A stretch of 64,000 bases of DNA, from contig NZ_JABCQO010000007.1 in NCBI RefSeq assembly GCF_015244675.1, forward strand, positions 62,001 through 126,000, given 5' to 3'. Under the pieces are notes generated by a model, which was not told where the DNA came from, ran no database searches, and saw only the letters and a list, made by a program, of their open reading frames with translations. Below, in pieces: positions 44,854 to 54,700 of this stretch. The DNA comes from Gluconobacter cerevisiae. GTDB lineage: Bacteria; Pseudomonadota; Alphaproteobacteria; Acetobacterales; Acetobacteraceae. Position numbers and translations under genes: made by a program. Each line of letters starts with the position of its first letter. Position 1 is the stretch's first letter.

Positions 44854-45869
44854 GCGTTTTCCCTCAGCAGTTGCAGCGGGCTTTCGTCCCGCGATTTCAG
44901 ATCGATGCGGTCAGCGCCCGCAGTTTTATGAATGGTGAGCCAGTCGTCCCACAGCCCGGCCTCGGCAACGGAGGCCAGTAGGGCCGGTCCCGCCTCGATC
45001 ATTGCCCAGTTCGCGCCGCGCCCCGCCAGCAGGGTCGGGACGGAGAGCAGGTCGGGTGTCGGGATGACCTCAAAGCCGGTTTCCGTCATCTCGGCAATCC
45101 AGTCTGCTGGAAGGCGGCCGTGGCGGTCGCAGACGACCAGAAGGCGCGGTTTGCGGCCCTCGTGGTCCGGGACATGCCGGACTGTGAAGCGCGGGCGGTC
45201 CGCCAGAACGGTGCCGATCCCGGTGATGATTGCGTCCGTCGCCCGGCGCAGGCGATGCGCGAGGGTGAGCGAGGCCGGGGAGGTGAAGGTTTTCTGGCCC
45301 GGCGGCGGTACCATGGAGCCGTGTTCGTCCAGTGCCTGTTTGACACTGATCCATGGACGATGTCGGACGACGCGGCTTGCGAAAGGCGCCAGAAGAGCCC
45401 GGCAGTCCTGTGCCAGATCGGCCATGTCTGGCCGGTCCGCAAGCATGACCACGCGTTTTGCGCCGGGCTCTTCGCACAGCCGGCCGGCTCCACCCGATGC
45501 CTGCGGGTTTGGGTCGGCCGCACCAATCCAGACCTCCCGAACCGGGCTGTTGCGAAGGGCTTCGCTGCACGGAGGCGTGCGCCCGGTGTGATTGCAGGGC
45601 TCCAGCGTGACGAGGGCCACCCGTACCTGATCCAGCACACCTGTCGCGTGGGCCTGTGCTAGAGCCATGGCTTCGGCATGGGGTTGCCCGACGCGCGGAT
45701 GGACGCCAACCGTCAGGATATGGCCTTCCGCATCCAGCAGCGCACACCCGACGGACGGGTTGGGTGCTGTGGCCCCGAAAGTCTCGACAGCCTGTGAGAT
45801 GGCCGCACGAAAACCGTCGCGGATGGCGCTTGGAGCGATAGTGTCGGAAAGGGTGGTCTGGTTAGCCAA
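44835..45869 (-). CDS. ribD: Bifunctional riboflavin deaminase / reductase
   Basis: A 344-aa bifunctional enzyme for the second and third steps of riboflavin synthesis. The N-terminal deaminase has the zinc site PHAEA and LEPCNHTGRTPPC; the C-terminal reductase has RHRPWISVKQALDEHG, RATDAIITGIGTVLADRP and GANWAMIEAGPALLAS. It is the first gene of ribD-ribE-ribBA-ribH and lies directly behind the FMN riboswitch. A hairpin-forming sequence (GTCCCG...CGGGAC, 45882-45900) just upstream of the start could affect ribosome access. Confidence 0.96.
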   Translation of the reverse strand: MANQTTLSDTIAPSAIRDGFRAAISQAVETFGATAPNPSVGCALLDAEGHILTVGVHPRVGQPHAEAMALAQAHATGVLDQVRVALVTLEPCNHTGRTPPCSEALRNSPVREVWIGAADPNPQASGGAGRLCEEPGAKRVVMLADRPDMADLAQDCRALLAPFASRVVRHRPWISVKQALDEHGSMVPPPGQKTFTSPASLTLAHRLRRATDAIITGIGTVLADRPRFTVRHVPDHEGRKPRLLVVCDRHGRLPADWIAEMTETGFEVIPTPDLLSVPTLLAGRGANWAMIEAGPALLASVAEAGLWDDWLTIHKTAGADRIDLKSRDESPLQLLRENACSLES

Positions 45870-45998
45870 GTTGCGTCTACTGGTCCCGTTACGATCGGGA
45901 CGTCCGCAAGGCGCACGCCGCCCTCAGCCGGAACGGAAAACAGGCGGGACGGCACGCGCCCAACCTGTCCGCGACCGGACAAGTGCTGCGTTCTCTTC

Positions 45999-46140
45999 CA
46001 TCCGGACTATGACCGTCGGCTCCGGAGTCTCACCGGATCTGCTTGTCCCTTCCGGATCGAAATCCGAAAGGCGCTCGCGGGCTGAGGCGGAGAAAACCGC
46101 CAATACCGCCGGTGGGGAGTTTCACCCCGCCCTGAGAACG
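45999..46140 (-). promoter_or_regulatory. FMN riboswitch (RFN element)
   Basis: The minus strand reads TCAGGGCGGGGTGAAACTCC at the 5' side (46135-46116), CAGCCCGCGAGCGCC in the middle (46087-46073), and GCAGATCCGGTGAGACTCCG followed by GAGCCGACGGTCATAGTCCG, matching nearly all conserved RFN positions. It precedes ribD by about 130 bp. FMN should reduce expression of the rib operon, by termination or by blocking translation; I could not decide which. Confidence 0.97.
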
Positions 46141-46237
46141 TCTGTGTTCACTCGAATTATGGAACCGTCTGGACGGGAATGACAAGCAAAAATCTACACA
46201 GGTCCTTTTCCGAAGACGCAGTCAGGACGTGCGGATA

Positions 46238-46268
46238 CAAAAAAACCGCCGGTCGGGGACCGGCGGTT
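46238..46268 (-). terminator. Rho-independent terminator of the entericidin gene
   Basis: An 11-bp stem, AACCGCCGGTC (46244-46254) and GACCGGCGGTT (46258-46268), with a 3-nt loop and seven T's on the minus strand, 30 bp after the entericidin stop. Confidence 0.92.
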
Positions 46269-46298
46269 CTGAAAGCCCGGAGCGGGTTTTCGGAAAAC

Positions 46299-46490
46299 TC
46301 AGTTCGGGGAAGCGTTCGTGTGACGCTCGATCGCGCCCTGCGTTGCATTGGCGCCGCGGGAGACGTTGTGACCGACGGAGCTCACGTCCTGACCAGCGCC
46401 GCGCACGGTGTTGCAGGCGGACAGCGTGACGGCCGAGCCCGAAAGAAGAGCCAGAGACAGGGCAATGCGTGCGATGGACTTGGTGGACAT
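46299..46490 (-). CDS. Entericidin A/B family lipoprotein
   Basis: A 63-aa lipoprotein precursor. The signal ends in a lipobox LSAC (Cys about residue 26), followed by the conserved NTVRGAGQDVSSVGHNV of entericidins and a short tail. In E. coli entericidins form an antidote/toxin pair, EcnA and EcnB, affecting stationary-phase lysis; only one gene is present here. The in-frame upstream extension to 46607 lacks a signal start, and the ATG at 46490 has AAGAGG upstream. It has its own terminator and is divergent from the photolyase gene. Confidence 0.9.
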   Translation of the reverse strand: MSTKSIARIALSLALLSGSAVTLSACNTVRGAGQDVSSVGHNVSRGANATQGAIERHTNASPN

Positions 46491-46670
46491 AGAAAAAATC
46501 CTCTTAAAGAGCGTTTCGGCCATTAAACGACATTTCATGACAATGGTTCGCGGACTTGGGAGAAATTTTTTCAGGGTGCCGCCGGTCCGGATTGAAAGTC
46601 GTCTCATCCGTTCTGAACGAATGGCGCTGTCGGACGCTTTATGAGGAATTTTCCCTTTTTGTGAGGATCC

Positions 46671-48140
46671 ATGCCCAGTTCCCGGCCTGAACGTACTTCA
46701 TCTCGCCAGAACCAGAATCGGTCAGCCATCGTCTGGTTTCGGGACGATCTGCGTCTGGCGGACCATCCTGCGCTGCATGAGGCTGTGGCGTCCGGTCGGC
46801 CGCTGATCTGTCTTTATGTTCTGGATGATGTGACCCCGGCTCTGCATCCGGCTGGAGCTGCATTGCGGTGGTGGCTTCATGGGGCTCTGGCGGACCTGCG
46901 GGGGCAGCTGGAAAGTCGGGGCGGGACGTTGCTGACGCTTGCGGGGTCGGCTGAGGAGTTGCTTCCGCAACTTGCGCGGCACATGGATGTGGCGTCGGTA
47001 CACTGGCACCATCGTCTGCATGAACGCGAACGGGCACAGGATGACCGGATCCGGCAGGCTCTGGAGCAGCAGGGTTGTGAGGTTCGGGCGCATTGGGGGA
47101 CGGTTCTGCTTGATCCGGGTCTGGTGCGTACGAAGCAGGGTGGGTTCTACAAGGTCTGCGGTTCGTTCTGGAAAGCGCTTCAGACCTACACCGTACCAGA
47201 GCCGTTGGACGTTCCAGACAGGGCCTCGTTTCAGGACGTTCCGGACTCTGTGCTGCCAGATGAACGGCTGAACGAAGCGAATCTGTGTCCGCGGGCTCCG
47301 GACTGGGCGGGCGGGTTCCGTAAGACATGGGAGCCGGGAGAGGCGGAAGGGCAGGAGCATCTTGAGGATTTTCTGAAAGATGCTGTTGCGGAGTATCCGA
47401 GGGGACGGGACAGGGTGGCGGAGGAGGGAACGTCGCGTCTGTCGCCCTATCTTGCGTCCGGTGCGGTCTCGCCCCGGCAGGTCTGGGCGGCGTTACAGAA
47501 GCATGGTGCGCATACAGATGGACCGCGGATTTTCCTGTCAGAACTCGGGTGGCGGGAATTTGCCCGCTACACGCTGTATCACTTGCCGCAATTGCCGTTT
47601 GAAAACCTCAGCCCGAAGTTTTCCGGGATGCACTGGCGGAACAGCGCAGCGGACCTGAAGGCGTGGCAGCGGGGACAGACGGGCGTGCCGATTGTGGATG
47701 CGGGGATGCGCCAGCTCTGGCAGACCGGCTGGATGCATAACAGGGCGCGCATGATCGTGGGGTCATTCCTGACGAAGCATCTGCTGATCGACTGGAAAGA
47801 AGGGGAAGCGTGGTTCCGCGATACGCTGGTGGATGCAGATTTTGCGAACAATGCCATGAACTGGCAGTGGGTCGCGGGAACGGGTATCGAAGCCACGCCG
47901 TTTTTCAGAATTTTCAATCCGACACGGCAGGCTGAAAAATTCGACCCGGAAGGCGATTATATCCGCCAGTGGGTGCCAGAACTGCGCCGTCTGTCAGAAA
48001 AGGCGCTGTTTGAGCCCTGGGCCGCGAAGGATGCCGATCTGCGGCAGGGGGGAGTTATTCTAGGCAGAACCTATCCGCGCCCCATCGTGGATCTGAAGGA
48101 GGGACGTGATCGCGCCCTTCAGGCGTTCAGGGCGCTTTAA
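46671..48140 (+). CDS. phrB: Deoxyribodipyrimidine photo-lyase
   Basis: A 489-aa light-driven repair enzyme for cyclobutane pyrimidine dimers, using FAD and an antenna cofactor. The N-terminal Rossmann domain starts SAIVWFRDDLRLADHPAL; the FAD domain shows TSRLSPYLASGAVSPRQVWA, LSELGWREFARYTLYHLPQLP, WQRGQTGVPIVDAGMRQLW, MHNRARMIVGSFLTKHL and the WQWVAGTGIEATPFFRIFNP region with the flavin- and dimer-contacting residues. Length is normal. It is a single gene; a palindrome lies just downstream. Confidence 0.96.
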   Translation: MPSSRPERTSSRQNQNRSAIVWFRDDLRLADHPALHEAVASGRPLICLYVLDDVTPALHPAGAALRWWLHGALADLRGQLESRGGTLLTLAGSAEELLPQLARHMDVASVHWHHRLHERERAQDDRIRQALEQQGCEVRAHWGTVLLDPGLVRTKQGGFYKVCGSFWKALQTYTVPEPLDVPDRASFQDVPDSVLPDERLNEANLCPRAPDWAGGFRKTWEPGEAEGQEHLEDFLKDAVAEYPRGRDRVAEEGTSRLSPYLASGAVSPRQVWAALQKHGAHTDGPRIFLSELGWREFARYTLYHLPQLPFENLSPKFSGMHWRNSAADLKAWQRGQTGVPIVDAGMRQLWQTGWMHNRARMIVGSFLTKHLLIDWKEGEAWFRDTLVDADFANNAMNWQWVAGTGIEATPFFRIFNPTRQAEKFDPEGDYIRQWVPELRRLSEKALFEPWAAKDADLRQGGVILGRTYPRPIVDLKEGRDRALQAFRAL

Positions 48141-48151
48141 GGCCCTGATAC

Positions 48152-48175
48152 TCCGGCCCCGCGGGCGGGGCCGGA
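48152..48175. terminator. Palindrome after phrB, possible bidirectional terminator
   Basis: A perfect 11-bp stem, TCCGGCCCCGC and GCGGGGCCGGA, separated by GG, lies between two convergent genes (phrB and the coiled-coil protein). It lacks a clear T-run, so terminator function is plausible but not certain. Confidence 0.6.
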
Positions 48176-48184
48176 CTGATAGAA

Positions 48185-48640
48185 TCAGAGACCGCCGTTC
48201 AGGAAGTTGCTGACATCACCGCGGGTTTTGCTGCCCAGAGCGTTGAGGCGGTTGCGCTGTTCCTGCGGGGCATTCTTGAGCTGCTGCAAGCGCTGGTTTT
48301 CCTGATCGCGCAGGTTGGTCAGCTTGGACTGTTCGCCAGCGATCTGCTTCTGAAGACGCGCCTTCTCGTTGGCCGGAGCGTTTGTGTACTTGTCCTTCAG
48401 GTCCTGAATCCGCTTTTCGCGCGCAGCCTGAGCGTCCTGCGACTGCTTCTGGTAGTTCTGGACCTTGCTGTTCAGGCAGTCTTCCCGCTGTGCCAGACGT
48501 CCGATGACATCATTCTGGCCAGTCTGCTGGCAGGCGCTGGATGCCGTGGTGTCTGCCGCATAAGCCTGCGGAGCAAGGGAAACAGCTCCGGCAATCAGTC
48601 CGACAGCAAGCATCGTGCGGGGGGAAGGAATGAACGTCAT
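48185..48640 (-). CDS. Exported coiled-coil protein, function unknown
   Basis: A 151-aa protein with an N-terminal export signal (TMLAVGLIAGAVSLAPQAYA, cleaved about residue 29) and a mature part of almost pure helix: REDCLNSKVQNYQKQSQDAQ, AREKRIQDLKDKY, LQKQIAGEQSKLTNLRDQEN. It is rich in Gln, Lys, Asn and Arg and has two cysteines (in ACQQ and DCLN). It is presumably periplasmic and may assemble by coiled coil. I do not recognise the family. It is convergent to phrB and lies downstream of the FNR-type regulator on the same strand, 72 bp apart. Confidence 0.75.
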   Translation of the reverse strand: MTFIPSPRTMLAVGLIAGAVSLAPQAYAADTTASSACQQTGQNDVIGRLAQREDCLNSKVQNYQKQSQDAQAAREKRIQDLKDKYTNAPANEKARLQKQIAGEQSKLTNLRDQENQRLQQLKNAPQEQRNRLNALGSKTRGDVSNFLNGGL

Positions 48641-48712
48641 GACATCTCCTGTAAACGATCAGTAAAACATAGAGCGTCCTGATGGCGGGAATGTGGCTTT
48701 TTGAAAAGGGGC

Positions 48713-49435
48713 CTATTCCATGCCTTCCGCAATCGTCGATATCCGTTCAGGCATCAGTAACGTGATGTGGGTAATGCTTCGGATACTGATGAGCTTTTCT
48801 TTTTTGAAGGCGCTGAGGATGCGACTGACCGTTTCAATAGTGAGTCCGAGATAATCTGCGATATCGGTACGCGGCATCGGAAGGTCGAGTTCGACGGGAT
48901 GAGACAGATCGGGTTTTTCCAGATTCTGGCAGCGTTCGATCAGGAATGTGGCTACGCGCTCGCGGGCTGTTTTGCGCCCCAGCAGGGTCATGCGGGCCTG
49001 CATCAGGGCCAACTCGCGGGAGGCTTCCTCGCGCAGGCGGTGTTCAAGACTGGGAAAGCGTTCGGTCAGGCGTTGCATGCCGGCATGGGGGAAGCGGCAG
49101 AGCGTGGCCCCGCCGAGGGCTTCAGCGCCAAAGGCGTAGCTGGTGGAGGCGGCGAGACCGAGAAAGTCTCCGCCTTTCGCAAAACCGGTGATCTGGCGCC
49201 GTCCATCAGGAAGAAGGGTGAAGAGCTTGACCCTGCCACCGGTTACGACAAAGAAATCGTTGGCGGGTGCACCCTCTTCTATAAAGGATCGACCGTCAGA
49301 AACGGTCATTCGTGAAGACTCGTTTGCAAGAATGGCAAGATCACAGTCGTCAATGCTGCTGCACACACTCAGACGTCGCCCTACGCAATGGGCGCATCGA
49401 TCATGGACATCCTCTGGAGTATGTGACGCAGACAT
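48713..49435 (-). CDS. FNR-type transcriptional regulator
   Basis: A 240-aa Crp/Fnr family regulator. The N-terminus carries Cys14, Cys17 and Cys25 (CAHCVGRRLSVC) and a further Cys113 in GGATLCRFPH, positioned as the four ligands of an oxygen-labile [4Fe-4S] cluster in FNR and FnrN. The cyclic-nucleotide-like barrel and a C-terminal HTH (RTDIADYLGLTIETVSRIL) follow; E-xx-SR is the FNR-type DNA contact for TTGAT boxes. A similar regulator, GoxR, is described in Gluconobacter oxydans. I used the ATG at 49435; an in-frame start at 49486 would add 17 residues. It is divergent from ompW, with an FNR-like box between. Confidence 0.92.
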   Translation of the reverse strand: MSASHTPEDVHDRCAHCVGRRLSVCSSIDDCDLAILANESSRMTVSDGRSFIEEGAPANDFFVVTGGRVKLFTLLPDGRRQITGFAKGGDFLGLAASTSYAFGAEALGGATLCRFPHAGMQRLTERFPSLEHRLREEASRELALMQARMTLLGRKTARERVATFLIERCQNLEKPDLSHPVELDLPMPRTDIADYLGLTIETVSRILSAFKKEKLISIRSITHITLLMPERISTIAEGME

Positions 49436-49508
49436 GATGAATCCTGTTCCCGTTGTGCTGAGCGCAGCCTGAAGACTTTCAGCCACACTACCACATAATT
49501 TACCAGAC

Positions 49509-49522
49509 TTGATTCAGGTCAA
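49509..49522. promoter_or_regulatory. Putative FNR box between the fnr-type gene and ompW
   Basis: TTGATTCAGGTCAA differs from the palindromic consensus TTGAT-N4-ATCAA at one position. It lies 58 bp upstream of ompW and 73 bp upstream of the regulator gene, so it could serve either. The regulator's HTH has the matching contact residues. Confidence 0.6.
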
Positions 49523-49580
49523 TGTGATGGAGGGGGAGGAGTGCTTTGTGAGGCTCAACGAATGGTGATGGAAATTCCAG

Positions 49581-50372
49581 ATGAAATTTAACGCTTTCGC
49601 GCTGGCCGCCGCAGTCGGTACCGTTGCAACTCCCGCGTTTGCACAGGTCACTGCTCCGGCTCCCCAGGTCATGGTCAGTGCGCCCATGACGGCTGCTCCT
49701 GTGCCGTCCGTAAACATCCATGCGCCTGCCTCCGGTCATTGCGGCCTGTTTCAGACCTGCGCCAACACGCGCATCGGACTGGGCAAGGGCGACTTCATCG
49801 TTCGTTTGTCTGCGCTTGGCGTCATGCCGGAAGATCGTGACAGCAGCCTGAGACTGAACGGTGCGCATCTCGGGGGCCGCGTCAAGACGACGCGTCAGGT
49901 TATGCCGGAGCTGACGTTCGAATATTTCTTTACGGACAACGTCTCGGTCGATCTGATCGCCGCCAGCACACGTCATGAGATCGCCGCTGAAGGCGTTCCG
50001 GGTCTGGGCAAGGTTGATGTGGGCAGCGCCTGGGTTCTGCCGCCGACCGTGACGTTTGCCTGGCATTTCCGTCCGCACAAGCGTTTCAACCCGTATGTGG
50101 GTGTTGGTGCGACGCTGGCATGGTTCCATAACGTGTCCCCTGCCGGTGGTCCGCTTACGCAGAAGCTCAATGTCGGCGTGACTGGTGGCCCGTCGGTCAA
50201 TGTCGGTTTCGACTATCAGGTCGTCGGCAACTGGTTCTTCAACTTCGATGTGAAGCAGATGTTTATGCGGGTCCATGCCTGGGCGCAGAACAATGCCGAA
50301 ACCACGAAGATCACGGCGCATGATTCCCTCGACCCGACCGTTGTTGGCGCGGGTATTGAATATCGTTTCTGA
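49581..50372 (+). CDS. ompW: OmpW family outer-membrane protein
   Basis: A 263-aa outer-membrane beta-barrel protein with a signal peptide (MKFNAFALAAAVGTVATPAFA) and a proline-rich linker. The barrel has the OmpW-type segments GKGDFIVRLSALGVMPEDRD, PELTFEYFFTDNVSVDLIA, PYVGVGATLAWFHN and GGPSVNVGFDYQV, ending in Phe (GIEYRF). OmpW forms an eight-stranded barrel with a hydrophobic channel; its in vivo substrate is not settled. In E. coli it responds to oxygen through FNR, and an FNR-like box lies upstream here. It has its own terminator. Confidence 0.93.
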   Translation: MKFNAFALAAAVGTVATPAFAQVTAPAPQVMVSAPMTAAPVPSVNIHAPASGHCGLFQTCANTRIGLGKGDFIVRLSALGVMPEDRDSSLRLNGAHLGGRVKTTRQVMPELTFEYFFTDNVSVDLIAASTRHEIAAEGVPGLGKVDVGSAWVLPPTVTFAWHFRPHKRFNPYVGVGATLAWFHNVSPAGGPLTQKLNVGVTGGPSVNVGFDYQVVGNWFFNFDVKQMFMRVHAWAQNNAETTKITAHDSLDPTVVGAGIEYRF

Positions 50373-50400
50373 GCTTCGGGTCAGAAACCGGCTTATCAGG

Positions 50401-50433
50401 AAAGCGGCCTTTCTCCGAAGGGCCGCTTTTTTG
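50401..50433 (+). terminator. Rho-independent terminator of ompW
   Basis: A 9-bp stem, AAAGCGGCC (50401-50409) and GGCCGCTTT (50421-50429), followed by TTTT, 28 bp after the ompW stop. Confidence 0.9.
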
Positions 50434-50632
50434 CATTTTTGTGGCAATCACATAAAACTTTTGCAATCCGATCATTCGGTCAGTGCAAAAATCTTTTCGT
50501 TTCCGTATGTGACGTCTGGCGTCCTTCCATGGGATATGAAATCGTCCGGACCGTGGCCGATGGGTCATTGTCCAGACGTTTCAGTCAAAACGGGACGTCT
50601 GTCCTGACAGAGTTACGGGGTTTTCTATCAGC

Positions 50633-51769
50633 ATGCGCGTTACCCGCGTCGGCGCGTGGGCCATTGGTCTGCTGTGCCTGGCCATCCTTCTCGTCGTCGT
50701 CCTGCGATTCCGATCCCCGCATTCGCCTGTTGCAGCGACCGAACCTCCTATGGTGACGCAGTCGAAGGACGGTCTTGTCGTTCGGGAAGGCAGTCCGCTT
50801 GAGAAACGTCTGACGGTCCAAGCTGCCGTCAGCGTGTCCCGTGGTCATGGTATTCTGCTTCCGGCGCAGGTCATGACGGAACCGGGCCGGCAGGTGAATG
50901 TGTATGCGCCTGTCGCGGGCCGGATTACGGATGTTCTGGTTCATCTGGGCCAGCATGTTCAGCGCGGGCAGGTGCTGGCCACGATTGCCGCTGGTGATCT
51001 GGATCAGGCGTGGGCCGACGACACACGTGCCCGTGCAGCCCTTGATTTCGCACGCCGTGCCTATGCGCGCGCGCAGGGCGTTCAGGCGATCGGGGGGAAT
51101 GCCGTCAAGGATATTGAAGCCGCTCGCAACGATCTGACGCAGGCGCAGGCGGAAGCCGAGCGCACGCAGCGCAGGCTTCAGGTTCTGGGGGCGCGACCCG
51201 GCTATTCCGCAAAGGGGCAGGCGCCGCTTGTGTCTCCCGTGGATGGTGTCGTTTCCACGACGATCATGGCGCCGGAGCAGAACATTACCGATCCGACCGC
51301 TATTCAGATGACGGTTCTGGACCTGTCACAGGTCTGGATCGCCGCCGCCATTCCGCAGGAAAATCTAGCGCAGATCGGTGAGGGCAACGTGCTGTCCGTC
51401 ACGTTCGACGAGTTTCCGGGACGGACCTGTTCGGGTCAGGTCATCAGTTTTGATCCGGCACTTCATATCGATACACGCCGGATCAATGCCTATGTCGCCT
51501 GCCCCAACACCGATGGCGCCCTGCGTCCGGGCATGTATGTGAATGCGACACTGAATATCCCGCAGCCCAGCGAGATCATCATTCCCAAGGCCGCCCTTCT
51601 GATGAACAACGATCAGGTGTCGGTTTTCATTGAGACTGCGCCCCACACCTTCCAGCGGCGCGACATCACCATCAGCTATGATGAAGGTGAAAATGTTCGT
51701 GTGCTCAAGGGCATTTCCGCAGGAGAACGCGTCGTGACGAGCGGTGCCATTCTTCTGAATGATGACTGA
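50633..51769 (+). CDS. RND efflux periplasmic adaptor subunit (CzcB/CusB-like)
   Basis: A 378-aa membrane-fusion protein of the HlyD class. An N-terminal membrane anchor (WAIGLLCLAILLVVVLRF) is followed by a lipoyl/barrel-sandwich segment (VYAPVAGRITDVLVHLGQHV, QRGQVLATIA), a coiled-coil hairpin (about residues 125-185), a beta-barrel (TFDEFPGRTCSGQV) and a membrane-proximal end (RVVTSGAILLNDD). It links the inner-membrane pump to the outer-membrane channel encoded next. No CusB-type methionine-rich metal site was recognised, so the metal cannot be named. First gene of a three-gene operon. Confidence 0.9.
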   Translation: MRVTRVGAWAIGLLCLAILLVVVLRFRSPHSPVAATEPPMVTQSKDGLVVREGSPLEKRLTVQAAVSVSRGHGILLPAQVMTEPGRQVNVYAPVAGRITDVLVHLGQHVQRGQVLATIAAGDLDQAWADDTRARAALDFARRAYARAQGVQAIGGNAVKDIEAARNDLTQAQAEAERTQRRLQVLGARPGYSAKGQAPLVSPVDGVVSTTIMAPEQNITDPTAIQMTVLDLSQVWIAAAIPQENLAQIGEGNVLSVTFDEFPGRTCSGQVISFDPALHIDTRRINAYVACPNTDGALRPGMYVNATLNIPQPSEIIIPKAALLMNNDQVSVFIETAPHTFQRRDITISYDEGENVRVLKGISAGERVVTSGAILLNDD

Positions 51770-51787
51770 TCCGGTGGCCCTGAGCTG

Positions 51788-54700
51788 ATGATCGAGCGTT
51801 TCATTTTCTGGTGCTTCAATCACCGGAACATCGTTTTCTTTTCTGCCCTGATTCTGGCGCTGCTTGGCGGTCTTTCATGGAAGATCCTGCCGGTCGAGGC
51901 CTATCCGGATTTGGGCTCGGTCAGCGTGTCGATCACGACCCAGCAGGAGGGTCTGGCCGCCGAGGAAATGGAGCAGCAGGTCACGATCCCGCTTGAGCGG
52001 ACGCTGGCCAGCGTTCCCGGCGTGACGGACAGCCGCTCCACCAGCACGTTCGGCCTGTCACTGATTACGCTGATCTTCCGTGAAGGCACGAATGTCTATG
52101 CGGCGCGTCAGCTCGTCGAGACGCAGCTTGCCAACAATCCGCTGAACAATGGCGCCATGCCCTCGCTGGGGCCGATTTCAGGGCCGAGTGGCGAGATCTA
52201 TCGCTATACGCTGGAATCCGACGACAAGAACCTGATGGAGCTGTCCGATCTCCAGCGCTGGACCATCATTCCGGCGATCCAGCGCGTGCCGGGTGTCGTC
52301 AATGTGGACAATTTTGGCGGTCTGACGCGCGAATACCAGCTCGTTCTCGATCCTGATTCGCTGCAACGCTATCATGTCGGCCTCGAAGACGTGCTGACCG
52401 CCATTCGCAACAGCAACGCCAATGCGGGTGGTGGGCGTGTAAGCCGGGGCGAGCAGTCCTATATCATCCGTGGGATCGGCATGATCCATAATCTGGATGA
52501 TATGGGGAATATCGTCGTTGCCAGCCATGGCGGCGTGCCGGTTTTTGTGAAAGATCTGGGGCGCGTCCAGTTCGGGCATCAGGTCCGTCAGGGTATTCTC
52601 GGCAAGGACCGTAACCCCGATACGATCGAAGGTGTGGTGACGATGCTGAGTGGGGAAAACCCCTCGCTCGTGCTCGACGGCCTGCACAGTACGGTGGCGA
52701 AGCTCCAGCAGCAGCTCGCGCCCAGCCATGTCCGTATCGTGCCGTATATGGATCGTGATCATCTTGTGCTCTCCACCACGCACAAGGTGACGGAAACGAT
52801 GATCGAGGGCATCGTCCTCGTTTGTGTGATCCTGACGCTGTTTCTCGGCAGTCCGCGCAGTGCCATCGTCACGGCCGTGACGATCCCGCTCGCGCTGTCG
52901 GTTGTGTTCGTGCTGATGCACAGTTTTGGGATGTCGGCGAACCTGTTCTCGCTTGGCGCCATTGATTTCGGCGTGATCGTGGATGGTGCGATCGTTATTA
53001 CCGAGACGATCCTCCGCATCCGCGAGGAACGTCCGACCGAAGCGCTCGATCCTGTCGAGGTCCTGCCGGTTGCGCAGCGTGCGGGACGGGCGATCTTCTC
53101 GTCCACGCTCGTTATCATCGTGGCCTACAGCCCGCTTTTTGCCTTCGAAGGCAGCGAGGGCAAGCTTTTCCGCCCGATGGCCTATACCGTCAGTTTCGCG
53201 CTGCTGGGCGCGTTGCTCTGCGCCCTGACGCTCATTCCGGCTTTGACCTATCTGGCGCTCCGCAAGCCCAAGCACATCTGGCACAATCGTCCGCTGGAAT
53301 GGCTGCACGCCCGCTATACCTACTGGCTTGGCCATTTCATCGATCGTCCGCTGATTGCCTACGGCGCGGGTATTGCGGCGATGGTGGCGGTGGTGTTCCT
53401 CGGGGCGTCGATCGGGCGGGAGTTCCTTCCGGATCTGGATGAAGGGTCGCTCTGGCTTCAGGTGCAGATGCCGACTGGCATTTCGCTGGAAAAGGGCGAG
53501 TCCATCGCCAATGAGCTACGCCACGCGATCCGGGAGTTCCCTGAAACGTCCTATGCCATCACGCAGCTTGGGCGCTCGGACGACGGAACCGACCCCTGGA
53601 CGCCGTCACATATTGAAATGCCGGTCGGTCTAAAGCCGTATGACCAGTGGCCATCCGGTGAGACCAAGGCGCAGTTCGTCGAGCGTCTGCGCCGGCGTCT
53701 GTCGCAGATTCCGGGGATCGATTTCGGCATCAGCCAGCCGATCCAGGACAATATGAGCGATCTGGTCGGCGGAGCGCACAGCCCGCTCGTCCTGCGCGTC
53801 TATGGGAATGATTTTCAGGAACTGCGCCGCATCGGTCAGCAGATCGTGGATATTCTCCATCAGGTTCCGGGGACGGCGGAAGCGTCGATCTTTCAGGAGC
53901 CGCGCATCCCGCAGATCGAAGTCGAGGCCGATCGTCTGGCTGCTGCGCGCTATGGCATCAGCATTTCGGATATTTCCGACGTTGTGTCGAACGCCATTGG
54001 CGATGCGCCCATCACGACCGTTTATGTGGGGGATCGCTTCTATAACGCGACGCTCCATATCCGTCGCAAAGACCTGCAGGATATGCAGTCCCTGTCACAG
54101 ATCCCGCTTCTGGATGCGGAAGGTGCCTATATTCCGTTGTCTCAGGTTGCGCATGTCGGGTTGCATATGGGCGAAAGCAATATCGCCCATGAAATGAGCC
54201 ATCGTCAGGTCACCATTCGCGTGGACAACGGCAAGCGCCCGCTGTCGCAGTATCTGGCGGATGCGCAGAGCCGGATCGACCAGCAGCTACATTTTGACAA
54301 GGAAAAATACACGCTCGAATGGGCTGGTTCCTTCCAGCAGGAAGAGCGGGCCCAGAAGCGCCTGATGATCGCGCTGGGCGTGATGTTCGCGGTGATGCTG
54401 GTCCTGTTGTTTGCCGAATTCCGCAAAATCCGTCAGGCACTGCTGATCCTCAGCGTCGTGCCGCTGGCGACTCTGGGCGGCCTGATCGCGCTGCATGTCC
54501 GCGGCGAGACGCTCAATATTGCGACAGCCGTGGGCTTCATCGCATTGTTCGGTGTGGCTGTGCAGAATGGCATTATCATGATCGCCAGCATCAACCGTCA
54601 CCGGTTGGAAGGTCTGGGTGTTCGGGATGCCACCATCGCAGGCGCTGCCGAACGCTTCCGTCCGGTGCTCATGACCGCGACAGTGGCGACGGCAGGTATG

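Noticed and set aside
49500-50447. Long minus-strand open frame opposite ompW
   Set aside because: The plus-strand OmpW has a signal peptide, barrel and terminator; the opposite frame has no family match.
52178-53335. 385-codon minus-strand frame opposite the RND pump gene
   Set aside because: Shadow of the pump; composition is arginine- and histidine-rich with no domain.
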